From positions 3,925,001 through 3,989,000 of the forward strand of contig NZ_CP058649.1 in NCBI RefSeq assembly GCF_018141445.1: a stretch of DNA of 64,000 nucleotides, written 5' to 3'. Positions 44,701 to 51,280 of the stretch are shown piece by piece (within the stretch, counting starts at the first letter, position 1; each line of letters starts with the position of its first letter). The notes beneath the pieces are model-generated. The model was not told the DNA's origin and searched no databases. It saw only the letters and a list, made by a program, of their open reading frames with translations. The stretch is from Vallitalea pronyensis. GTDB lineage: Bacteria; Bacillota; Clostridia; Lachnospirales; Vallitaleaceae. A program made the position numbers and the translations under genes.

Positions 44701-47215
44701 ATGAACATTGATAATACTCTTGTTGTCCTATTTTAGTGATCTGATTATAAGATTTACTGTTATTTTTCAAAACCTTACTCATCATAGATACTGTAGGATT
44801 TTTGAATATATCCGTTACTGTAATTGATGTTTTATATTCTTTATTGATACTAGATATTAATTCAATGGCTTTTAGTGAATTCCCCCCCATATCAAAGAAG
44901 CTTTTAGAGACCTCCTGTATGTCATGTTTTAGAATTTTCGCCATTATTACCATTATCTTTTGTTCAGTATCAGTAGTTACTACTGATTTGCTTGCTTCAT
45001 AGTTAGTACTATTTGGAGAATTAAGATTCATTAACCTTTTTAGATCTAACTTGCCATTTGGGTTAAGTGGAAACTTATCAACTCTAACGAAGCGATTAGG
45101 AATCATATACACTGGCAATTTCAATTCTAGCATATTCACTAATATATCACTACTAATCTCTTTATCTGTAATCATATATGATACAATTATATCATCATCA
45201 AATTCTTTCTGGACTAACGAAACAACATCTTTCACTGAATAACATCTTTTAATTTGCTTATTGATTTCATTAAGCTCAATTCTATTTCCTCTTATTTTTA
45301 CTTGATTATCTCTTCTACCCACATAGTGTATATTTCCATATTTATCATAGAAGCCAATATCGCCTGTTCTATATGCTAATACGTTATTGTATGCTCTCAT
45401 TCTAAAGAATCTACTATTAGATAACTCACTGTCATTTATATAGCCAGCACTCACACCTACACCTGTAATAATTATCTCACCTTGTATTCCAATTGGTTGG
45501 ATATTTAAATGCTCATCCACAATAAAAGTTTTAACATTATCAATGGATTTTCCTATTGGTACATCCTCATCCTCCAATATATTGCTACAAATAGTGTAAT
45601 AATTACTAATATCTGTACACTCTGTCGGTCCATAGCTATTAATAATTTTCGTATGTATGTGTTTCTCAGTCAGTAGAGGAAGTATATTTTCTATCTTAAT
45701 AGATTCTCCACCAAGGATTATATACTTCAATGATTGTATGTTTTTGAAATTATTCTTTTTATTTAATCTGATTAATGGATATATCAAGCTTGGGGTTGTG
45801 TTAATAATTGATATATTGTTCTCTAAGATAATCCTAGATATGTTATTATATTCCATATCAGCTTTTTTAAACAACACCAATGTACTACCAAACAGAATAG
45901 GTGTTAATAGATTCTTTTGAGCTAGGTCAAAACTTGGTGAGGCCATTAATAGTACACTACTCTCAGCTCCAATATCAAAAGATTTCTTATACCACAACAA
46001 TAAATTCATAAATGAACTTTGTTTAATCAAAGAACCTTTTGGACGACCAGTAGAACCCGATGTGTAAATAATATATAAAAATTCAGTTTCTCCATGATGG
46101 ATATGTTCATTGGGATATTTGACCTTATCATTAATATTTAAATAAGTTCCTTCCTTACTACTCTTAGAATAAATTGATTGGTTGTCATATATTACATAGC
46201 TACAATCACTATCTTGAATCATATATTCTATTCGATCTTTAGGATATTCAATATCTAATGGTAGATAAATACATCCTACCTTAAGTATTCCAAATATGCT
46301 TACAATTAAGTTACTGGTTCGATCAAGTAATATCCCTACTACATTTCCGCATTGGGCACCTTCAGAGATTAGCATATTAGCCACTTGATTACTCTGAATG
46401 TCTAACTCTTCATATGTTAATTCCTCATCACCACATTTCACAGCAATATTCTGTGGTGTTTTTTTTGCCTGTTTCATGAAAACTTCATATATCTTATGAT
46501 CTAAAGGGTATGCTCTATCCGTATTATTAAACTCATGAATCAACTGGTATCTTTCTTCTTCTGACATCATGTCTATTTCATGAACTAATTGTTCTGGAAC
46601 ATTGATACTATTAATTATTAGATTTTCTAAGTGCCCTATCATTCTACTAACTGTTTCTTCATTATACTGTTGATTATTATAAACAACTATTATTTTCAGA
46701 TGTTCAAAATTATTATCAATATAAAAAATAAGATCATTTCTTTCATCCTGAATAACCTTATCATTTTTATCTTGATTATCAACTACTTTCAGTAATGTGT
46801 CTCGTACTTCACCTAGATTATAAATAAAACTTTTTATATGATTAATGTTATTTTTAATTACTCCCCACTTACTCATTCCTGCTAACTCTTTAACTTCTGA
46901 AAGGCCTTTTCCTCCTTGATGTGTTCTTATTAAAATATCTTTCTGTAAATTATATCTTGAAAGCAATATCTTGATTAACGTTAAAAAGACCATATACATG
47001 GTCACTTCTTTCTCTATCATCAATTTTTCAATCTTATTTCTAATCTCATTAGTTATAATAAGTTCAACTTTATTCCCTAAATATGCAACTTCTCTATTTC
47101 TATTATCATCCGCCACAACTTCTAACACTTGTATATACGAATCATTATTAATCATTATTCTAGCATTATCGTATTGCTCAATATCGAACGTATTTTTGTC
47201 AAATCGATTATTCAT
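38741..47215 (-). CDS. NRPS fused to thioester reductase and B12-radical SAM enzyme
   Basis: 2824 aa. Order: C-lobe-only condensation remnant (about 1-235); A1 (about 240-740); T1 (FFDMGGNSLKA, near 778); C (HHIIFDG near 960); A2 (about 1310-1790); T2 (FFSLGGESIKV, near 1807); NAD(P)H thioester reductase (TGSTGFLGVYLL at 1900, YYTKSKQHAEYLL); B12-binding domain (about 2265-2480, LPFWTPLIPPLGISSLKSFL, GISVYTGT, MGGGIFSS); radical SAM domain with SCPFQCSFCSE (Cys 2530, 2534, 2537) and C-terminal extension. A1 code DLKNIGSDIK is unassigned; A2 code DILQLGLIWK is a textbook Gly code. The reductase should release an aldehyde or alcohol. AAGGAG before the ATG. Confidence 0.92.
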   Translation of the reverse strand: MNNRFDKNTFDIEQYDNARIMINNDSYIQVLEVVADDNRNREVAYLGNKVELIITNEIRNKIEKLMIEKEVTMYMVFLTLIKILLSRYNLQKDILIRTHQGGKGLSEVKELAGMSKWGVIKNNINHIKSFIYNLGEVRDTLLKVVDNQDKNDKVIQDERNDLIFYIDNNFEHLKIIVVYNNQQYNEETVSRMIGHLENLIINSINVPEQLVHEIDMMSEEERYQLIHEFNNTDRAYPLDHKIYEVFMKQAKKTPQNIAVKCGDEELTYEELDIQSNQVANMLISEGAQCGNVVGILLDRTSNLIVSIFGILKVGCIYLPLDIEYPKDRIEYMIQDSDCSYVIYDNQSIYSKSSKEGTYLNINDKVKYPNEHIHHGETEFLYIIYTSGSTGRPKGSLIKQSSFMNLLLWYKKSFDIGAESSVLLMASPSFDLAQKNLLTPILFGSTLVLFKKADMEYNNISRIILENNISIINTTPSLIYPLIRLNKKNNFKNIQSLKYIILGGESIKIENILPLLTEKHIHTKIINSYGPTECTDISNYYTICSNILEDEDVPIGKSIDNVKTFIVDEHLNIQPIGIQGEIIITGVGVSAGYINDSELSNSRFFRMRAYNNVLAYRTGDIGFYDKYGNIHYVGRRDNQVKIRGNRIELNEINKQIKRCYSVKDVVSLVQKEFDDDIIVSYMITDKEISSDILVNMLELKLPVYMIPNRFVRVDKFPLNPNGKLDLKRLMNLNSPNSTNYEASKSVVTTDTEQKIMVIMAKILKHDIQEVSKSFFDMGGNSLKAIELISSINKEYKTSITVTDIFKNPTVSMMSKVLKNNSKSYNQITKIGQQEYYQCSSSQRRIYAMEQLTEKSIGYNIPIIYRLKGRLDVQKMESVVNQLLNRHEILKANFDDETGNVFYCIAKNRELVIEEAYQENSSEYDYVINNFIRPFDLTKDLLIRVSVLHTKKDESILVFDIHHIIFDGISQSIFFKELSQLYNRQVLERAPELSYADYAQWEIDRTDSDLKKQETYWLKEFSQNIPVMELETDYKKIRKLESIGDEVSIILSQEIKNKLEKFMLDNEVTMYMIFLAVSNILLSRYSSQEELIVGTPVAGRRKQEFKDIIGVFVNTVVIKNTINDKEDFINYVKQVKEKVLEAIDNQDYPFDKLVDKLNINRQVNRNPLFDVMFTYQEECNAFHLYGMDVEKLEYQAQTSKFDISINVKMCAAHIDIKIVYNTQLYKRDTIDRMIRHYRNLVMNFIESPNQPIHDIEMMSEEERNQLMGALNSTEKKYPLQDKVHEVVRRHAKKTPNNIAIKCGDDSLTYEELDQQSNQVANMLVNNGARNSDVVAILLDRTSNLIVSIIGILKAGCTYLPLDIEYPISRIEYMIKDCCCQYVLYDMQMDINMDEIKPLDVRLAWMYDSRFNIVSNNSDAYIIYTSGSTGNPKGVIISHLNLINFSYGIVESLDIKQHHIFLCSTTVSFDIFFLESVMPLMIGATTFIAKRDEQHVPEHIVNIVNNNRINIVQMTPSKLRLIMNDRQDYSWLDKIDKLLIGGEELPTDLAERVIKNSNVDLYNLYGPTEATIWATFNHVNKSHNYNIGKPLPNVKCFIVDKRHSLVPIGVPGELLIAGDNTSVGYLNREQLTNEKFIDTIFYHEKTYMTGDKVKLNADGTIDFIGRMDNQIKYNGYRIELEEIEYTLLQMDKVCDAYVLIFKDELTACIALSESDIELFDIRDYLLKHLPNYMIPNNIVMFDKIPTTLNGKRNRRKLEVILNERALESSIHNTIAPVNNYEEYVYNCFSEILGIDNFSTLASFFSLGGESIKVLTLVTRLSSKYDISVFDIYKYQCVKNIALYLSKKSECRQITKRIDYLLQAQAMHQHMTHENKDMDYISRASQMVSQMIGKRKPYNNILLTGSTGFLGVYLLNELLNRTNNNIYLIIRGETKSQAVDRIHKNYSYYFKSNDLVEYRGRIHYINGDLSKDMFMLDTTTYNRLLSTIDCIINSAAKVKHFGNYEEFYSANVKSVENIIEFAKVNRIDIKHISTMSVGDKHYNNNDYFNEYSNVMPTSYNYYTKSKQHAEYLLNQAQDSGINCTIYRVGNLVPSYGIPKRQMNYTENIFHLFIDNLIKMKKVPNIELDLYDFSFIDTVSRFIISTYDKTQFNESKFHVYNFNKVSMKRLGQVYHLDILNQDMFLEWVTANIQAKEDGIDVGPFLHYFGALETTDFELNRYEHYFTKRVMEELEIEWPKLDEDYYTRYLEMRKSREEDIMKDKLDIEPNANKILMLLLPFWTPLIPPLGISSLKSFLKSHTYDVKTKDLNVYDGIWEIYHQYLNILKGCVPKEKQGNFYNIGNNVLGSHLMAYLNKLNEKEYTHLMKKVIYQHYFIDVNDELIYELEELIIEFYDILEEYTVDIMESEQPSVVGISVYTGTFAPSMFVFELIKRKYEDVVTVMGGGIFSSQLAINSPNFDYFLERSKYIDKIIVGEGENLFLKLLQNSLDTEKKVYTLGDINHAVLDITNAQLPDYTDFDLDKYMLVPSFTSRSCPFQCSFCSETVLWGKYRKKTSKRITNELSILYQKHGYQLFLLSDSLLNPIINSLAHELIDNGLSFYWDGYLRADSEVCNHENTMLWRKAGFYRARLGIESGSQKVLDLMNKKITPDRIKLAISNLAKAGIKTTTYWVIGYPGESEEDFQQTLQIIEDMKDDIYEADCNPFNYYLSGQVGSDEFSKKYNVELLYPEIAKELLITQTWILDCEPNREEIYSRVSRFMAHCKRLGIPNPYSSIEINEADKRWSRLHKNAVPPLLEFKDKNIFISENKTVKKYEPINNIIQDDGEFGF
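43080..43560 (-). repeat. Copy 2 of an internal NRPS repeat (C-A junction and A N-lobe)
   Basis: DNA and protein here are very similar to 46200-46660. Both encode the C-A linker (MMSEEERxQL) and the A-domain N-lobe (KKTPxNIAxKCGDxxLTYEE; SNQVANMLxxxGA; LDRTSNLIVSI; YLPLDIEYP). The substrate-binding cores that follow are different. Confidence 0.75.
46200..46660 (-). repeat. Copy 1 of an internal NRPS repeat (C-A junction and A N-lobe)
   Basis: Direct-repeat partner of 43080-43560 in the same gene. High similarity stops before the A-domain core, so the two modules share recently duplicated N-lobes but have diverged or swapped cores. Confidence 0.75.
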
Positions 47216-47609
47216 TCTATTCTCCTTCTATTAAACCTACCACCTACTTAAGTAAGTGAATTTATGGTATAACTGCTAAGGACTGAAAGTCCTAAATAAT
47301 TGTTCTATTAATCGAACGTAAGTAAATCCATATTATGACTCAATTTCAATTATTATTCTTAATATATTTAGGAGTCAATTTCTAAGCTGAACAAATCATT
47401 TTGATATCTTCTATATTAACCTGTAGTTAACATTAGATATATTCTATAATTTTTCTTGTTTTTCATAAATCATGATCTCATTTATCAATAGAAATTTTTC
47501 ATTACATTCAATCACTCTCATCCTAGTAGAAAGCACTGATCTTTGGCATTATCCATTCAAGCTATTTCTCATATAGTCCTTTAAAATTTTTACATCAGAG
47601 AATTACACT

Positions 47610-47735
47610 AAAAGAAAGAAAGCTCCGCATATATTTCACGATATTCATATAGCCTAATCTTTCTAACGTTAGTTCTTGTATCATCTTAAAAATAAATTTT
47701 GACGCATATTTACCTTTTTGTTGAATATAGAGTGA
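47610..47735 (-). pseudogene. Relic of a third BtrH-like protein (C-terminal fragment)
   Basis: A minus-strand frame reads IQQKGKYASKFIFKMIQELT, then LERLGYMNIVKYM. It aligns with the C-terminal region of the intact protein at 48308-49381 (DQKGKYAPQFFIQLLQPTMQ, then EKLSFHDLMSYV). It has no start and lies just after the decayed adenylating enzyme. The rest of 47216-47610 is AT-rich with nothing I can support except the probable NRPS promoter. Confidence 0.5.
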
Positions 47736-47769
47736 TTAGCAAAAGACAAATTTTCCAAAATGACTTTAA

Positions 47770-48280
47770 CACTTTAATACCTTATGTATAAATTTACCAT
47801 CTAAACAAACTTCTTCTCCAGTGGGATATATTCAAACCGCTCTTATAATCATATAATCTATTCTTCCTCTATATAGAGGTATACATTTGAGTCAATATCT
47901 CCTAAGTTACCTGTCAATAACCACCCATCTCTCAAACATACATTTGTTATTATTATAATACCTTTTCATTATGCTCCGAGGTTTCATAGTAACTTGGTTA
48001 ACTATGCATTCCTCTATTTCAACAAAATATTCATTGACTCCCCTTATTTCTATCTTCATTAATGCTATACCAACTGCTTCAGGAAAGGTGTCAAGTTTAT
48101 AATAAATTAGATAAGTGACACGTGACGCTACTTCGATTAAACTATAAGTAATAAAATATTTTTGTTTCTTTGAAAACACCTCTTATCATTTTTGCAATTA
48201 ATTTTGATAAGTATTCACCACTAATCCCTATTCTCGTTAAATTAATAGTTTGATATAATCTATCAGGTAAATTAGTCATG
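47770..48280 (-). pseudogene. Relic of an acyl-adenylating enzyme (AMP-binding family), C-terminal half
   Basis: Frames around a few frameshifts and stops give, in order, NLTRIGISGEYLS, YSLIEVASRVTYL, AVGIALMKIEIRGVNE, KPRSIMKRYYNN, GWLLTGNLGDIDSN, and GRIDYMIIRA then IYPTGEE. These match the acyl-CoA/acyl-ACP ligase segments YGLTE, EIRGVNE, PSVMKGYYN, GWLxTGDLGxID and GRIDDMIIRGGxNIYP. The N-terminal half is absent. A 90-codon open frame inside it (47907-48179) is part of this wreck. It may once have loaded a carrier protein in the locus. Confidence 0.75.
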
Positions 48281-48307
48281 TGCATAAACTCATTGACATA
48301 TATATAA

Positions 48308-49381
48308 TTATAGCTCATTTCTTAATTCAAGTAGTTCAAGCTCTACTCGTTCTTCTTGATAGTATATTTTATGTAGAAGTCGCTTTATTCTTTCACTATA
48401 ATCTTTAAGATTATAACCTGTTAAGTAACATTTATCACATAAGTAATCTATAGTAATCCATAATGTTGAAAGTATCTTTAATTCATCCAATAATCTATCT
48501 AACTCAAGATTATTTAATTTTGTCTTTACGTAGCTCATTAGATCATGAAAACTCAATTTTTCTTGCATAGTTGGTTGTAATAGTTGTATAAAAAATTGTG
48601 GTGCATATTTGCCTTTTTGATCTATGATAATTTGTATGATCTCTTCCAAATCATTAATTAATGCTTCAACTGCATATAGATTTTTAAGGTATTTCTTACC
48701 TTTAATTATTATAAATTTTTTCTTTAGGTTTTTTAATTGTAAATGCAAGTTTTCTTGTATTCTTTTCGATTCGCTTTTATTATCTTCCTTCAAAGATATT
48801 GAATAAGCAATTCCTCTTAAATTATTTTGTATATAGTCTGAATTAGAACATTTCCAATAATCGTCAATTAATACTTCCCCCTCAAAGTTATAGAATTTAT
48901 CTATTATTTGACATGTATTTCTCCCTGGGTTAATATCTTTGATTATTGATAAGTGTTTTGAATAATGATGATTCACATTAATTTTTCTTTCCTCATTAAA
49001 AGCCCTTAAATAATATGGATCACAATAAAACATTAATGGACCATTTCTTGTAATTATATCTTGTATTTCTAATATACCCCCTTCATTTTTATGGATTATA
49101 AGCTTAAAAAAGTTATTTGAAGTTGCTTTTCTAAATGTATTGATCTCTTCTAAATAATAGGAATCTATCCCTTTTATTAATGCTAATTCATTATCTTTAT
49201 TTATAAAACTATCAACGGTCTCTTTATTTTTAAATCTACTAAATATCTCTTTATTATACAAAAAATCATTATTCAAATATTTGAATGCATATGATAGTTT
49301 ATTTTTATTTTCAAGAAGCACAGATATATTTTGATAAAAACAATCTCTCCCTATCCTATAATACTTTATAATTTTCTTCAA
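48308..49381 (-). CDS. BtrH-like acyltransferase family protein (second copy)
   Basis: 357 aa. The N-terminal half has a papain/C39-like pattern resembling the BtrH_N domain: GPLMFYCDPYYLRAF, HHYSKHLSIIKDINPG, CQIIDKFYNFEGEVLIDDYW. The C-terminal half (about 200-357) is helical and charged. It shows the same layout as the 367-aa protein at 50124-51227, but sequence identity is low and the leading Cys-His motif is not obvious. BtrH of butirosin moves an aminoacyl chain from a carrier protein to an amine. A similar role here is inference. Ribosome binding site AGGAGG. Confidence 0.5.
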   Translation of the reverse strand: MKKIIKYYRIGRDCFYQNISVLLENKNKLSYAFKYLNNDFLYNKEIFSRFKNKETVDSFINKDNELALIKGIDSYYLEEINTFRKATSNNFFKLIIHKNEGGILEIQDIITRNGPLMFYCDPYYLRAFNEERKINVNHHYSKHLSIIKDINPGRNTCQIIDKFYNFEGEVLIDDYWKCSNSDYIQNNLRGIAYSISLKEDNKSESKRIQENLHLQLKNLKKKFIIIKGKKYLKNLYAVEALINDLEEIIQIIIDQKGKYAPQFFIQLLQPTMQEKLSFHDLMSYVKTKLNNLELDRLLDELKILSTLWITIDYLCDKCYLTGYNLKDYSERIKRLLHKIYYQEERVELELLELRNEL

Positions 49382-49634
49382 TTTTGGATCCTCCTAACTC
49401 TAGAATATAGTGTTTTAAGGAAATTCGGAGCACTTAGTTAAGAATCATTTCTTATTAGAATTTATTATTGTGATATTTTTTTACTGTTACAATCTCTAAT
49501 AATATACTAATATACCTAATATCTCCCATAAAATTCCATTAAGAGTAGCCTCATCACTGTCTTGGATCTTCGGCTCATTACGGTAACAACCTTGTTGAAT
49601 TCCTTGTTTCTAAAACTATTATGTGTATGTCATT

Positions 49635-49769
49635 AACCCTATGCAAACTTCAACTATGCGGAAGAATAACATTCGCAAAACCAAGACTGATAAGGTTGAT
49701 ACTTTTATTATTGCTAAAACACTTATGATACACCCTCACAGATACTTTACTACCACAATGAAAAAATGA
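49635..49769 (+). pseudogene. IS110-family transposase fragment
   Basis: Plus-strand frame NPMQTSTMRKNNIRKTKTDK, then VDTFIIAKTLMIHPHRYFTT and a stop. This is the hallmark KTDKxDAxxIA region of IS110 (DEDD) transposases. The flanks are degenerate. The gap 49382-49859 holds nothing else I can support apart from AT-rich DNA. Confidence 0.7.
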
Positions 49770-49859
49770 AGTTTTTTGCTATTTTAAGCTTAACTTTTCA
49801 TAGCTAGTCTCCGTATTTTTTATATACTCTATCCTTGAATCTTTTAAAATCATAAATTC

Positions 49860-50111
49860 TTACAATTTTTCAAGGATTGACTGAAGGACCTCACATAAAT
49901 CTCGTATTGTTCCTAGTGCTTTAAGACTTAACTTATCATCAGGAAATTCAATATCAAATTTTTTTTCAATATCAATAACAGTTTTAATAAATGATACTGA
50001 ATTTAGTCCTATAATTTGTAATCCTGTATCAATTTCTACGTTGTTTAAATCATTGGTAAACTGAATATTATTTGCAAGCAATTCTCTAATTTCTTTTTCA
50101 TATTTAAGCAT
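49860..50111 (-). CDS. Acyl/peptidyl carrier protein (free-standing)
   Basis: 83 aa, all-helical. Phosphopantetheine site is GLNSVSF, with Ser38; the helix-2 DIEKKFDIEFPDDKLS pattern is typical. It lies 12 bases after the BtrH-like gene, so the two are co-translated. By analogy with BtrI it should carry an aminoacyl thioester. It has the same length (83 aa) as the carrier domain at the end of the decarboxylase fusion. Confidence 0.88.
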   Translation of the reverse strand: MLKYEKEIRELLANNIQFTNDLNNVEIDTGLQIIGLNSVSFIKTVIDIEKKFDIEFPDDKLSLKALGTIRDLCEVLQSILEKL

Positions 50112-50123
50112 AGTAGTCCCCTT

Positions 50124-51227
50124 CTAACGTTCTAAAGTATTGATATTCTTAAGTTTTTTATCTATTTTTTCATAAATAACTATTTCAAATGCGATAAGTT
50201 CTTCGACCTTACTTAGTATAATCTCCATTATTTTCAAATCTAGCCTCTCTCTTGCCAAATAGACAGAATACATATATACAATATTATCCAACTTAACAAT
50301 TAAATTATTGTATAAAGTTATTTCCTCATTTAAGCACATACATGTAAGAATATCATTGCTTTCAATCAATAAATCTCTGAAAATATACCGACTAAATTTT
50401 GAATTTAATAAGCAACGTTCAAACACTTCCAATTCTTTCTTAACCATCCTTATTGATATTATGTTAGATAAACAATTACTAAGTTCCCTAAGAGCTAAAT
50501 TCCCAAAATAGTAGTTTATTGAATCTTCTATTAAAACCTTTCCTTCTAGATATTCTTTACAAATTGTCTTTAATACTTTAAGAAATAGTTTCTTATAATC
50601 TGGTAAGAGCCTTTCTGAAATGTTGATTTCTGCATAACCATTCACATATAAATTATCAACACATGGAATCGTATCTATACCATCGATGAACCTATCCCCT
50701 TTCCAAAAGTTTAGAAATTCATTCAACTTAATTTGACCTACATAGTTTAATGCAGCGTCCCTAACCAAAACTTCTGATTCCCCAATATCATAAACGGAGA
50801 TCCAATGATTAGCAATACCAAATATAGTTTGAGGATAATTTTCTAGATATTTTATATTTCTATAGTTATTAGAATACGACAAATAATATTGACTGCCACT
50901 AACAATTATTGATTTATTATTAAGTAATTTAGTTTTTAATAACTTTAATCCTTCCTCTTGTTCAATACACGTATCTATACTTATATTAGATCCTAAATAA
51001 TCCTCCTTTGATTTATAACCTAACTTTTTGGGATCATTAATGTTCACCATACACTCTAAGGAATTATTTCCTTTTGCAAATACAGGTATCCCCATCATAT
51101 CTAAGTTTGAATATAAACTAAGGTAACTATTATATCCATTATTTATTAAATACTCATGAATAAGAGTGTGCATACAATGTACGTAATATGGGACCTCTTC
51201 TACATAATACCACTTAAAGTTTTCCAT
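50124..51227 (-). CDS. BtrH-like acyltransferase family protein (first copy)
   Basis: 367 aa. N-terminal half resembles BtrH_N: VPYYVHCMHTLIHEYLINNG with a Cys-His pair, a middle GSQYYLSY segment, and NHWISVYDIGESEVLVRDAA with the expected His and Asp of a cysteine-peptidase-like fold, followed by GQIKLNEFLNFW. The C-terminal half is helical. BtrH transfers a gamma-glutamyl-amino acyl chain from ACP to an aminoglycoside amine. Here the acceptor is unknown. It lies directly between the ATP-grasp ligase and the free ACP genes. Confidence 0.65.
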   Translation of the reverse strand: MENFKWYYVEEVPYYVHCMHTLIHEYLINNGYNSYLSLYSNLDMMGIPVFAKGNNSLECMVNINDPKKLGYKSKEDYLGSNISIDTCIEQEEGLKLLKTKLLNNKSIIVSGSQYYLSYSNNYRNIKYLENYPQTIFGIANHWISVYDIGESEVLVRDAALNYVGQIKLNEFLNFWKGDRFIDGIDTIPCVDNLYVNGYAEINISERLLPDYKKLFLKVLKTICKEYLEGKVLIEDSINYYFGNLALRELSNCLSNIISIRMVKKELEVFERCLLNSKFSRYIFRDLLIESNDILTCMCLNEEITLYNNLIVKLDNIVYMYSVYLARERLDLKIMEIILSKVEELIAFEIVIYEKIDKKLKNINTLER

Positions 51228-51280
51228 AATGCAACCCCTTATAAACTATCAGATTAAATATACAACTTATATATTAATTC

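Noticed and set aside
31703..47215. Search for an epimerisation, N-methylation or thioesterase domain in the NRPSs
   Set aside because: No typical E-domain, methyltransferase insert or GxSxG thioesterase segment is visible; each HHxxxDG-containing domain reads as an ordinary C domain.
47907..48179. 90-codon minus-strand open frame as a stand-alone gene
   Set aside because: Its residues match the middle of AMP-binding ligases and the match continues in other frames on both sides, so it is part of a pseudogene.
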